Origin: Pseudomonadaceae bacterium
GTDB taxonomy: Bacteria; Pseudomonadota; Gammaproteobacteria; Pseudomonadales; Azotimanducaceae
Assembly: GCA_024743175.1 (NCBI GenBank)
Contig: JANSXA010000012.1
Coordinates: 1-64,000, forward strand
DNA: 64,000 nt
Reading direction: 5' to 3'
Shown here: positions 1-8,045 of the stretch, in pieces
How positions within the stretch are numbered: position 1 is the first letter of the stretch
How the letters are laid out: the number at the start of each line of letters is the position of its first letter
Notes under the pieces: generated by a model
Database searches by the model: none
The model's input: the letters and a program-made list of their open reading frames with translations, nothing else
What the model was told of the DNA's origin: nothing
Translations under genes and position numbers: made by a program

Positions 1-690
1 AAGAAATACGTTGTGGCTCATATGGAAGATCACGGCAGGCCAAAGGCTGTCTGTCTTGTAACGGATGTACGTCATCACAAAAGACATCGATACGAGACAG
101 GCCGTAAACATTGCGAGTTGGTAGGCCAGCGGTGTTCCCGAGTTTCCGTAAAACCCCAGGAGCATCAATGGCCAGTGCCACATCGACCAAAGGAAGCCGC
201 TCGCCAGGGCGACTTGCGTAAAACCGAGATTCTTTGAAAGAGCCGGGACCAGCAGGCCACGCCAGCCGACCTCTTCACCTAAGACACCGGGCAGGAGGAG
301 CACAAAGCTCACCGTTGCCGTAAGAACAAACCGCAATGCAATGATGGACCCATCGGACCACGACTCCAGCATGTACCCAACTCGGACCTCTTCGACAAAG
401 CTCTTGTCATACCAGTCGCCAATACCGACGACCCAAATTGCCAAATAGGCTATAGCCACATACGCAAGCGGGATCAGGAAACTCAAGTATTGGTACTTCC
501 AGTCGCCCCACCGCCAACCAAGTGAGCCGAGGTCACGCCTGCAAACCAGGCATGCGCCAATAGTTGCCAGCCCAACAGTCAGCATCAATGGACTGGCACT
601 TTGAAACCGCAATAGCAGCCAAACACCTAATGGATAAAGGCAAACCACGAGCACGAGAAACACAGCGGCGATGCGCCAGGAGGAATTCAT
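1..690 (-). CDS. CPBP family intramembrane metalloprotease (partial, C-terminus cut by window edge)
   Basis: The first 230 codons of a minus-strand gene are visible, running off the left edge. The product is strongly hydrophobic with several membrane segments (about residues 5-28, 34-50, 68-91, 115-136, 158-181 and 190-208). The three CPBP/Abi motifs are present: EEVGWR at 139-144, a second motif with H172 in SMWHWP, and HxxxN at 223-227. CPBP proteins are membrane-embedded metal-dependent proteases related to CAAX prenyl proteases. In bacteria they are linked to processing of membrane proteins or peptides and to bacteriocin self-immunity, but most have no known substrate. The ATG start is the first in the frame after the upstream stop and gives a normal N-terminal membrane anchor. 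It is transcribed away from the OmpA-type gene. Family assignment is firm; the role is unknown. Confidence 0.85.
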   Translation of the reverse strand, partial: MNSSWRIAAVFLVLVVCLYPLGVWLLLRFQSASPLMLTVGLATIGACLVCRRDLGSLGWRWGDWKYQYLSFLIPLAYVAIAYLAIWVVGIGDWYDKSFVEEVRVGYMLESWSDGSIIALRFVLTATVSFVLLLPGVLGEEVGWRGLLVPALSKNLGFTQVALASGFLWSMWHWPLMLLGFYGNSGTPLAYQLAMFTACLVSMSFVMTYIRYKTDSLWPAVIFHMSHNVFL

Positions 691-1032
691 CTGCTATTTC
701 TTTTATGATTTTTGCTTGGGTTAAGAACCGGTGTAGCAAAGTTTACTACCATAACCAGCTATACACGTGTGCTTATAGCCTTCCATTCGGGTATGGGTTA
801 CATAGCCCTGACCACGCTGGAGTGGAGGTCAGGGGCCTGATGTCTGCGTCTGACCGGCTAGAGCCGATCAGAGCCGGTGGGGCGGTGATTCTGAACGTCG
901 GCTTTGTGGACAAGCTCAAATCGATTCTGGATGATCCTCAAAGCAGGCGTTAAAAATTTGATAGTGGCCGGAAAATTTCAACCCTCAGCTGTCACATTGA
1001 AAAAGCATTTAGCTTTTTGGGAATTTTAAAAC
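691..1032. other. Intergenic region with three inverted repeats between divergent genes
   Basis: These 342 bases separate the divergently transcribed CPBP gene and the OmpA-type gene, so both promoters should lie here; I could not pick clear -35/-10 pairs. Three hairpin-capable repeats are visible. One is CCCTGACC/GGTCAGGG at 806-813 and 827-834. The second is ACCGGCT/AGCCGGT at 853-859 and 872-878. The third is a perfect AT-rich AAAAAGC/GCTTTTT stem at 1000-1006 and 1012-1018, only about 15 bases before the OmpA-type start codon. An in-frame stretch of 37 codons (840-953) can be read here but resembles nothing I recognise. Confidence 0.5.
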
Positions 1033-2277
1033 ATGAACTCGAAAGCAGGCCGTTTGATACTAGTCGCACTGATGTCTTTGATGACTTTATCTGCAGACGC
1101 TCAGGACGCCGTAGTCTACTCCGATGGGTCGCGTGGTGAGGTCGTTTTTCCTCAGGGTCCGCGGTCGTTTGCTGATGAAGTAGTTTCTTTTGCAGTGGGA
1201 GAACCAGATGCAGGGCAAGTCTCCGAGCGACCGCAAACAACACTTGGTCCGCCAGACTATGATTCGCGAAACGACGCAAACTATCTAACACTGGGGTGCG
1301 CAGGCGAGTTGGTGCTCGCTTTTACCGACAACAGTCTGGTGGACACGCCGGGGCCGGACCTCTACATATTTGAGATTGGTCCGTATGTTGAAGCAACTGG
1401 TCTTGCGATTTCCGAAGATGGTGCCAACTGGATACGGGTTGGCAAGATCGAGGGCGGTAAGTCGGCCGTGGATATTGCGGCATTTGCGGAACCCGGTTCG
1501 GCCTATCGCTATGTGAGGCTGGTAGACCTGAAAAAGTCATGTCGGGATTATCCGGGTGCGGATATCGATGCTGTCGGCGCCATCGGATCTGTAAGAACGA
1601 TTACTTTGGACAGTTCTGTTCTTTTTGACACAGGTAAGTATGAACTCAAGGAAGCGGCTACCAGCGCATTATCGGCCGTTGCAGAAGAGCTCAGGTTGCT
1701 TCCGAAGCCCGAGGTAAGCGTCGCGGGTCATACGGATAACGTGGGTTCGGAATCGGACAATTTAGTGCTGGCGCGTAATCGTGCGCATGCAGTCGCTGAC
1801 TTTCTCAGTAAGAGCCCAGGACTGGAAAAACTTGCCGCGGTCGCTCAATCCTATGGTGAGTCCCGTCCCATCGCGAGCAATGAAACCATAGAAGGCCGGC
1901 AAAAAAACCGGCGTGTTGAAATCACAGTTACTTCAAATGCAGCATCCGTGGTCAACGTGCAACCTACGCGTATTTTAGGGATTTGGGATTCTTCAGAAGG
2001 GTTGATGCAGTTGCAAGCGGACGGTGGGGAAGTTACGGGAGAATACGGTGAGGACGGAGAGATTATAGGTGTCTTCTCGCAAACTACCGAGTTTAAGGGT
2101 TATTGGATTCAACCACGGTCTTCCAAGTCCTGCGCTACAGAGCGAAATGGCAGCCTTTACTGGGGGCGTCTTGAGCTTACCTTCGAATCTGAAGCTCAGG
2201 ATGTTTTCAGCGGAAGGTGGAGCTACTGTGACGGGGACCCGACCAGCACAGGATGGGACGGAAACAGGTTGTTGTAG
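1033..2277 (+). CDS. Exported OmpA-family protein with unusual flanking domains
   Basis: A 414-residue exported protein with a signal peptide of about 23 residues ending SADA. Residues about 30-190 form a domain with a discoidin-like flavour (YIFEIGPYVEATGLAISEDG, then YRYVRLVDL and GADIDAVGAI). This pattern resembles domains of cell-surface and calcium-binding proteins. Residues about 195-300 are a clear OmpA C-terminal peptidoglycan-binding domain: GHTDNVGSESDN, ARNRAHAV, and a closing QKNRRVEI. The last 100 residues form a separate small domain rich in Gly and Trp with two cysteines. There is no N-terminal beta-barrel, so this is a soluble periplasmic or lipid-free cell-wall-associated protein, not a classical OmpA porin. 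The gene stands alone. The function of the flanking domains is unknown. Confidence 0.8.
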   Translation: MNSKAGRLILVALMSLMTLSADAQDAVVYSDGSRGEVVFPQGPRSFADEVVSFAVGEPDAGQVSERPQTTLGPPDYDSRNDANYLTLGCAGELVLAFTDNSLVDTPGPDLYIFEIGPYVEATGLAISEDGANWIRVGKIEGGKSAVDIAAFAEPGSAYRYVRLVDLKKSCRDYPGADIDAVGAIGSVRTITLDSSVLFDTGKYELKEAATSALSAVAEELRLLPKPEVSVAGHTDNVGSESDNLVLARNRAHAVADFLSKSPGLEKLAAVAQSYGESRPIASNETIEGRQKNRRVEITVTSNAASVVNVQPTRILGIWDSSEGLMQLQADGGEVTGEYGEDGEIIGVFSQTTEFKGYWIQPRSSKSCATERNGSLYWGRLELTFESEAQDVFSGRWSYCDGDPTSTGWDGNRLL

Positions 2278-2433
2278 TAACTACCCACTCTGTGGGCAGA
2301 AAGCTGTTGATGGGCTCCGCTTTGGAGATTTAGTTCGATTATCCCTAAACCCTCCCACCAAACCGCTCTTCGTGCTAGATTTCAGGCAGTTAAATTCGGC
2401 GTAAGCCGCCTAGATTTCATGAGGAGAGCAGAC

Positions 2434-4686
2434 ATGGCTGAAGCCATTGAATACAAGCAGATAGGCCGCAGTCCGGTGCGTCCTGATGGAGTCGATAAAG
2501 TCACTGGACGCGCCCGGTTTGGTGCGGATCTGGTACTGCCCAACATGATTCATGGCCGCGTCCTGCGCAGCCCTCATGCACACGCGCGTATCAAGCACAT
2601 AGATCTGAGCGACGCGCTGGCCATGGACGGCGTCTATGCCGCCATCAGTGGTAAAGACTTCATCAATGTTGAAGGCGGTGAAGTAGGTGGCGAAGGCGGC
2701 GGTACGCTCGGTGACGTGGCTAAAAATGTCATGGCACGAGACAAGGTTTTGTACCACGGCCATGCGGTTGCTGCGGTCAGCGCTTCAACAATTGCCATCG
2801 CTGAAGCAGCGCTGGCAGCCATCAAAGTGGAATATGAACCGCTACCTCCGGTGTTGGACGTGGTCGCCGCCATGGCTGAAGACTCGGTGCTGGTGGATGA
2901 AAACAACTACACCAAACTTCCTGAGAAACCCGATAACGCAAGCAATATTGCCAACGTGGGGAAGCTTGTCAGAGGCGATCTTGAAGAAGGCTTTGCAGCG
3001 GCCGATATTGTGATTGAACGCGAATATAAGGTGCCGATGGCCCATCAGGGTTACATCGAACCCCATGCCTGTGTTGCCAACATGGATGAAACCGGCCGTG
3101 GTTCCGTCTGGTGTTGTACCCAGGGTCATTTTGAGTTTCGAGCGATGACCGCAAAACTCCTCGGTAAGGATATGGCGGATCTGAAGTTCATCGCGTCAGA
3201 AATCGGTGGCGGATTTGGCGGTAAAACCGTGGTTTATCTAGAACCTCTGGCCGTCATGTTGTCAGAGAAATCTAACCGGCCCGTGAAAATGACCATGAGT
3301 CGCGAAGAAGTGTTTCGTGCAACTGGTCCGACCTCTGGTACCGTTGCCCGTGTCAAAGTGGGGCTGAAAAATGACGGCACCATTACTGCAGCAGATTCCT
3401 GGATTGCATTTGAAGCCGGCGCGTTTGCCGGTGCGCCGCATATGCCCGGCATCATGTCCATGTATGCGCCTTATACAATTGAGAATTTTGCTGTTGAGGC
3501 ATTTGATGTGCTGGTCAACAAACCCAAGGTGGCCGCTTACCGTGCGCCGGGGGCACCGCAAACCATGCATGCCTTTGAGTGTGCGCTGGATGAAGCCGCC
3601 ATTGCGCTGGACATGGACCCGCTGGATCTGCGCCTTGTGAATGCTGCGGATGAAGGTACGCAAGCGCCTTATGGTCCTAAATTTCCGCCAATCGGTTTTA
3701 AAGCCTGTATCGAAGCGGCCAAAAAACATCCCAATTACAGTGCGCCGGTCCCGGAAGGGGCGGGTCGCGGTGTGGCCGCGGGTTTCTGGTTTAACGTCGG
3801 CATGCAGTCTTCAGCCGAAGTGAACGTGAACGAAAATGGCACGGTAATGGTCATCGAAGGCAGCCCGGACATCGGTGGCTCGCGCGCTTCCATGTGCCTG
3901 ATGGCGGCTGAGACCCTGGGTATTGAATACGAACAGGTGCGCACTCAGGTGGGTGATACTGAAAGCACAGGTTTCTGTAACGTGACTGGGGGTTCACGCA
4001 CTACGTTTGCCACCGGTATGGCAGTGACCCAGGCTTGTGAAGATGTCATTGCTGAGTGCAAAAAACGCGCTTCCATGACCTGGGGTGTGGATGAGGATCA
4101 GGTTGAATGGCAGGACGGTGTGGCTATACCGGCGCCTGGGGTTAACGCTGACGTCAAACCCCTGAGTCTTGCAGAACTCGCAGGCAATGCGGCCAAAACC
4201 GGTGGTCCCATACAGGGGCGTGCATCTCTTAATGCTCAGGGTGCCGGCGCTAGTTTTTCAATCAACTTCGCTGATGTCCGCGTTGACCGGGAAACCGGTA
4301 AGACCGATGTACTGAGCTACACCGCAATTCAGGATGCCGGTAAAGCCATTCATCCAGCTTATGTTGAAGGTCAGATGCAGGGTGGTGCCGCGCAAGGTAT
4401 TGGTTGGGCGCTGAACGAAGAATATATTTTTGATGAACAGGGCGTGATGGAAAATGCGGGTTTCCTGGATTACCGGATACCGGTGGCTTCAGATCTGCCG
4501 ATGATTGATACGCAGATCATTGAAGTGGCAAACCCGAGCCATCCCTATGGTGTGCGTGGAGTTGGCGAAACACCTATTGTTGCGCCGCTGGCGACCATTG
4601 CTAACGCAGTGTCACGTTCGGTCGGCAAACGGCTCTGCGACCTGCCGTTATCGCCGCCAAACATTCTGGCTGAGTTGGACGACTGA
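2434..4686 (+). CDS. Xanthine dehydrogenase-family molybdenum hydroxylase, molybdopterin-binding large subunit
   Basis: A 750-residue protein matching the large (molybdopterin) subunit of the xanthine dehydrogenase/aldehyde oxidase/CO dehydrogenase superfamily. Visible are the N-terminal a/b-hammerhead region (SPVRPDGVDKVTGRARFGAD), GGGFGGK at 258-264, the AYRAPGAPQ substrate loop, and GVGE with the family's catalytic glutamate at E712. The loop is not AYRCSFR, so this is not form I CO dehydrogenase. I start at the second ATG because GAGGAG at 2421-2426 sits seven bases before it. These enzymes hydroxylate N-heterocycles, aldehydes or acyl-CoAs. They normally need an FeS and usually an FAD subunit, and neither is encoded nearby. 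The next gene is a ubiquitin-like carrier, 36 bases away. Family certain, substrate unknown. Confidence 0.9.
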   Translation: MAEAIEYKQIGRSPVRPDGVDKVTGRARFGADLVLPNMIHGRVLRSPHAHARIKHIDLSDALAMDGVYAAISGKDFINVEGGEVGGEGGGTLGDVAKNVMARDKVLYHGHAVAAVSASTIAIAEAALAAIKVEYEPLPPVLDVVAAMAEDSVLVDENNYTKLPEKPDNASNIANVGKLVRGDLEEGFAAADIVIEREYKVPMAHQGYIEPHACVANMDETGRGSVWCCTQGHFEFRAMTAKLLGKDMADLKFIASEIGGGFGGKTVVYLEPLAVMLSEKSNRPVKMTMSREEVFRATGPTSGTVARVKVGLKNDGTITAADSWIAFEAGAFAGAPHMPGIMSMYAPYTIENFAVEAFDVLVNKPKVAAYRAPGAPQTMHAFECALDEAAIALDMDPLDLRLVNAADEGTQAPYGPKFPPIGFKACIEAAKKHPNYSAPVPEGAGRGVAAGFWFNVGMQSSAEVNVNENGTVMVIEGSPDIGGSRASMCLMAAETLGIEYEQVRTQVGDTESTGFCNVTGGSRTTFATGMAVTQACEDVIAECKKRASMTWGVDEDQVEWQDGVAIPAPGVNADVKPLSLAELAGNAAKTGGPIQGRASLNAQGAGASFSINFADVRVDRETGKTDVLSYTAIQDAGKAIHPAYVEGQMQGGAAQGIGWALNEEYIFDEQGVMENAGFLDYRIPVASDLPMIDTQIIEVANPSHPYGVRGVGETPIVAPLATIANAVSRSVGKRLCDLPLSPPNILAELDD

Positions 4687-4722
4687 TCACGCGATCAAAA
4701 GACATCTGCAGGGGTTGCTACT

Positions 4723-4965
4723 TTGGCTAAGGTTGTTTTTCCCGACAGCTTTTTATCCTTCACCGGCGGCGAGCGAGAATGGCACTGCCCGGCAGAAAAC
4801 TATCGTGATCTGGTGCAGGCCATTGTGCGGCGCTGGCCGGATCTGCAGGAGCCGTTGGATAAATCCGCAGTCGCTATCGACGGCAACATTTATCAGGACG
4901 CATTTCTGGAACCGATTAATCCGGACAGCGAAGTATTTTTCATGTCGCGTATCGAAGGCGGTTAA
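4723..4965 (+). CDS. MoaD/ThiS-like ubiquitin-fold sulfur carrier protein
   Basis: An 80-residue protein ending in Gly-Gly (RIEGG), the terminus used by MoaD and ThiS sulfur carriers, which are adenylated and thiocarboxylated there. The sequence fits a beta-grasp fold: a short N-terminal strand, a helix around DLVQAIVRRWPDL, NIYQDAFLEPINPDSEVFFM in the second half, then the GG tail. The start is TTG, nine bases after AGGGG. It lies between the molybdenum hydroxylase and the DUF418 gene with tight spacing (2 bases to the latter), which suggests co-expression. Molybdopterin synthase MoaD is an obvious relative. No moaE or other cofactor gene is visible, so a dedicated role with the neighbouring enzyme is only an inference. 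Confidence 0.75.
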   Translation: MAKVVFPDSFLSFTGGEREWHCPAENYRDLVQAIVRRWPDLQEPLDKSAVAIDGNIYQDAFLEPINPDSEVFFMSRIEGG

Positions 4966-4967
4966 AG

Positions 4968-6245
4968 ATGATCCAGGCACCGGTTTCTGAGGCGCAACGC
5001 ATAGAGTCGCTTGATGTGCTGCGCGGGTTTGCACTGTTGGGCATCCTGTTACTGAACATTGTTGGCTTCGGACTGGTTTCTTCAGCGTATTCATCACCGT
5101 CAGAGGCCATGACAGGTCTTGCTGATCTGATCGCCTGGTCCAGCGTGGAGTTGTTTGCTGAAGGCGCCATGCGTGGTCTGTTTTCGATTCTGTTCGGTGC
5201 CGGGGTTGTGCTTTTTGTTGGCGGTGCAGAAGGGCGCGGCGCCGGCATTCACTTCAAAAGAAACTTCTGGCTGCTGGCTTTTGGTCTGTTCGATGCGTAT
5301 CTGCTGCTCTGGAACGGAGACATTCTGATCAATTACGCACTGGCCGGAGCGCTGTTGTATTTTGTACGGGACGTTAAACCCGGACGGTTGCTGGCTACAG
5401 CGATTGTGTTGTTTGTCATGTTGTCAGCTTTTTATGGCGTGACAAATCTGGCTTTATCCACAACTCAACAGGCTGCACTGCAGGTTGAGCAAGCTGATGA
5501 TGTGGACAGCCTTGATCCCAGAATCCTAGAGGCCGCGCAGCAGTGGGAGGATTTTGCTGGCGATTTCCAGCTGTCAGCAGAGCAGAAAGCCCAGGAACTG
5601 GCGGCAAGACAAGGTAGTTATGGCTCGGCGCTGGCCTGGAATGCAAAGAAAACCAATGAAATGCTCACCTTTGTACTGCCACTTTATCTGTTCTGGGATG
5701 CGCTGGTAATGATGCTGTTGGGCATGGCTTTGTACAAATACGGCGTGCTGCACGGAACGCGGTCGCCGGCGTTCTACAAGAAGCTGATGTGGGGTGGTTT
5801 CAGCATTGGTTTGCTGGTTAATGCCACTGAAGTCTATCGTGCTATTGACAACGACTTTGCGCTCCCCAGCGTTTTTGCACAGATGCAGGCGACCTATCAT
5901 ATCGGTCGTCTTGGCATGGCATTGGGATACATAGGTTTGCTGCTTTTGCTGATCAACTCATCGATCCTGACCGGTTTGCGGGCACGCCTGGCCAGTGTTG
6001 GTCGTATGGCGCTGACAAACTACCTGATGCATTCGTTTATAGCGCTTCTGCTTTTTACCGGCGCGGGTTTTGCGCTGGTAGGTGAGCTAACTCGTGCGCA
6101 ACTATATGCTGTGGTGATTGCTATCTGGGTATTGCAGCTGTGGCTGAGTCCATGGTGGTTGGCCCGCTATCGATTTGGTCCTGTGGAATGGCTCTGGCGC
6201 GTGCTGACGTATGGCAAGCTGATGCCAAATCGCCGAACAGGCTAA
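4968..6245 (+). CDS. DUF418 family membrane protein (YeiB-like)
   Basis: A 425-residue polytopic membrane protein. The N-terminal signature RIESLDVLRGFALLGILLLN and the C-terminal region with ALTNYLMHSFIA are typical of YeiB/DUF418 proteins, which resemble membrane acyltransferases and are often annotated as putative transporters. About eight to ten hydrophobic segments can be counted, including 15-37, 58-80, 90-110, 115-140 and several in the last 200 residues. A soluble stretch (about 165-225) separates the halves. Its ATG follows the stop of the ubiquitin-like gene by two bases, so the two are probably translated from one mRNA. No experimentally settled function is known to me for the family. 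Confidence 0.85.
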   Translation: MIQAPVSEAQRIESLDVLRGFALLGILLLNIVGFGLVSSAYSSPSEAMTGLADLIAWSSVELFAEGAMRGLFSILFGAGVVLFVGGAEGRGAGIHFKRNFWLLAFGLFDAYLLLWNGDILINYALAGALLYFVRDVKPGRLLATAIVLFVMLSAFYGVTNLALSTTQQAALQVEQADDVDSLDPRILEAAQQWEDFAGDFQLSAEQKAQELAARQGSYGSALAWNAKKTNEMLTFVLPLYLFWDALVMMLLGMALYKYGVLHGTRSPAFYKKLMWGGFSIGLLVNATEVYRAIDNDFALPSVFAQMQATYHIGRLGMALGYIGLLLLLINSSILTGLRARLASVGRMALTNYLMHSFIALLLFTGAGFALVGELTRAQLYAVVIAIWVLQLWLSPWWLARYRFGPVEWLWRVLTYGKLMPNRRTG

Positions 6246-6290
6246 GTTGGTTTTGGCAGCAGGACAAAACGTTTTAATCGGGGGAAAGAT

Positions 6291-7178
6291 ATGCAGGATC
6301 TGACAGGGAAAAATGCGTTTATTACTGGTGGTGCAGGCGGTATTGGCCTGGCCATGGCTAAGGCGTTTCTGAACGAGGGTATGAATGTTGCCATTGTGGA
6401 CGTTGATGAGAAAGCACTGGCTGCAGCGCGCACAGAGCTGGCGGGCAGTAACGCCAAGGTAGTTGCTCTGCAACTGGACGTGACGGATCGTGAACAGTTT
6501 AAAACAGTTGCAGATCAGGTTGAGGCGGAACTCGGATCGATTCATGTGGTGTGTAATAACGCCGGCGTTTATCGAGGTGGCAGTATGGAAGCTGCAACCT
6601 ATGAAGATTGGGATTGGATCATGGGGGTTAATGTCGGTGGGGTTGTTAATGGGCTGCAGACCCTGGTAAATCGCGTGCGGCGACACGGCGAGGGCGGGCA
6701 CATTGTTAACACCGCTTCAATGGCCGGAGTTACCACCTCGCCGGGTCTGGGCATCTACAACGCCAGCAAATTTGCGGTTGTTGGCATGTCAGAATCTCTG
6801 CGCGCAGATCTTGAACCCCATGGCATTGGTGTCTCGGTGTTGTGTCCAGGTATGGTGCGTACCAAAATCCTCGAAAGCGAACGTAACCGTCCCACGGATT
6901 TTGATGTCACCGAACCTGACAGTGTCGCTGCAGCGCAAGCACACAGTGAGATTATGAACCTGGCGATGAATACGGGTATCGATGCTGCAGAAGTTGCTGA
7001 TGTGGTGGTAAAGGGGATAAAGGACAACGAGCTTTATCTGTTTCCGCATCCGGAGATGAAGGCGGCGACAGAGCAGCGCATGACAGCCATGTTGCAGGCG
7101 TTTGGGGAACCGGATCCTGAACGAGTAGCGGCCCACGAACAGTTTCTGTCTGCGCTTCTCCCGGGGGATAAAACGTAG
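6291..7178 (+). CDS. Short-chain dehydrogenase/reductase (SDR family oxidoreductase)
   Basis: A 295-residue classical SDR. The nucleotide-binding motif TGGAGGIG is at residues 12-19, the acidic residue after strand 2 (VDVDEKAL) favours NAD(H), NNAG is present, and the catalytic Tyr-Lys pair is Y156/K160 (YNASK) with a serine upstream in TASMAG. The C-terminal third is longer than in the shortest SDRs and may bind the substrate. It lies 45 bases after the DUF418 gene and is probably the last gene of the molybdenum hydroxylase cluster. A role in the same oxidative pathway is plausible but not shown by the sequence. Confidence 0.88.
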   Translation: MQDLTGKNAFITGGAGGIGLAMAKAFLNEGMNVAIVDVDEKALAAARTELAGSNAKVVALQLDVTDREQFKTVADQVEAELGSIHVVCNNAGVYRGGSMEAATYEDWDWIMGVNVGGVVNGLQTLVNRVRRHGEGGHIVNTASMAGVTTSPGLGIYNASKFAVVGMSESLRADLEPHGIGVSVLCPGMVRTKILESERNRPTDFDVTEPDSVAAAQAHSEIMNLAMNTGIDAAEVADVVVKGIKDNELYLFPHPEMKAATEQRMTAMLQAFGEPDPERVAAHEQFLSALLPGDKT

Positions 7179-7199
7179 CTGTTAGTGAAATCCTAACAG
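7179..7199. terminator. Perfect 7-bp hairpin between convergent genes
   Basis: CTGTTAG and CTAACAG form a perfect stem around a 7-base loop directly after the SDR stop codon, overlapping the last codons and stop of the opposite-strand gene. No run of T follows on either strand, so if it acts as a bidirectional terminator it is not a classical intrinsic one. Confidence 0.35.
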
Positions 7200-8045
7200 G
7201 CTTACTTTGTAGGTGTCCGGGTCACCGTGATAAAGCAGTGTGTCGCTGCTTGTGCGTAGCAGCAGAACAGCCTGGCGGTCTCCCGCCAGATTAACCAGGT
7301 CTTCACACTGCCAGTTCTGCTTGTCGGCGTAATCGACCATTGCCTGACCCAGAGTTCGCAGATGGGTGGGTGCCAGGCTCACGCCCACCAGCCAACGTTG
7401 TGCGCACAGTCCAACAAAGCTGCGAAAGTATTTGGGCCGCAGCAGATCCTTTTCCGAGATATCCAGCTGAGCGTTTTCTACAATACCCGGGCCTGCCTGC
7501 AGAGCGCTGTGGAACAGCGCTCGCTGGTAGTCATTGCGGTGAACAACGCCCATGCCACTATCGTTGATTCCCAGAATGCGGGTGTAGCCGTAACCCTGCA
7601 CCGGGTTAAGGGTCTCGCCGTTTATCTGCAGCAGGCCTACGGGTGCCAGGCTGTTCAACTCGGAAACAAAGCCACTGCCAATCACCACCTTATAATCATT
7701 AGCCCGCAATGCATCGATGGCTGCGATGCCTGTCTGCGGTGCTGCGACAATGGCAGGCTCGAAGAAGGCTGGATCCAGCTCCAGAACCAGTAATCGGCTG
7801 TCCGCGCTGGGCACTTCATGGGCACTCAGGCCATCAGCCTGCCAGTAGTTGTGGTCTGTGACGTCCTGTTCTGTTGGCGGCAGGGTGCCTGAAACCAGGG
7901 TCAGCGCGCCACTGTTGCGGTCCACAGGTTGCTCGGTGCCACAACCTGCAAGACTCATCAAAAGCCCGGCTACGGCAATGCACAGGTGCCGTAGAAGCCC
8001 AGAAGGGCTTCTGGAAATATGCCGCAAGTATTTGATTTCAGACAA
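7182..8045 (-). CDS. Exported lipoprotein, phosphodiester glycosidase (NAGPA-like) family
   Basis: A 287-residue protein with a signal peptide and lipobox (SLAGC at about residue 35), so probably a lipoprotein. The body resembles phosphodiester glycosidase/NAGPA-domain proteins: VVIGSGFVSELNSLAPVGLL near the start of the fold, QINGETLNP, LGINDSGMG, the characteristic LQAGPGIVEN, and a late RSFVGLC. Human NAGPA removes GlcNAc from phosphodiesters; bacterial members act on cell-wall or sugar phosphodiesters, or have no known substrate. The start codon is TTG, immediately after the stop of the PHP-domain gene, so the two are very likely translationally coupled. The two enzymes probably belong to one exported degradative pathway. 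Family fairly sure, substrate unknown. Confidence 0.72.
   Translation of the reverse strand: MSEIKYLRHISRSPSGLLRHLCIAVAGLLMSLAGCGTEQPVDRNSGALTLVSGTLPPTEQDVTDHNYWQADGLSAHEVPSADSRLLVLELDPAFFEPAIVAAPQTGIAAIDALRANDYKVVIGSGFVSELNSLAPVGLLQINGETLNPVQGYGYTRILGINDSGMGVVHRNDYQRALFHSALQAGPGIVENAQLDISEKDLLRPKYFRSFVGLCAQRWLVGVSLAPTHLRTLGQAMVDYADKQNWQCEDLVNLAGDRQAVLLLRTSSDTLLYHGDPDTYKVSLLGFH

Noticed and set aside
564-953. Open frame of 129 codons over the CPBP gene end and the intergenic region
   Set aside because: The first third is antisense to the CPBP gene and the rest has no recognisable domain or ribosome-binding site. I list only its short tail in the intergenic note.
2284-2296. CCCAC/GTGGG hairpin after the OmpA-type gene as a terminator
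   Set aside because: Only five base pairs, with a three-base loop and no T-run.
2375-2419. Two copies of CTAGATTTCA 35 bases apart before the molybdenum hydroxylase gene
   Set aside because: A 10-base direct repeat is noticeable but not flanked by any mobile-element or regulator evidence, so I do not call an operator or an insertion scar.
2434-4686. Identity as CO dehydrogenase large subunit (CoxL)
   Set aside because: The form I signature AYRCSFR is absent; the loop reads AYRAPGAPQ, and coxM/coxS are not adjacent.
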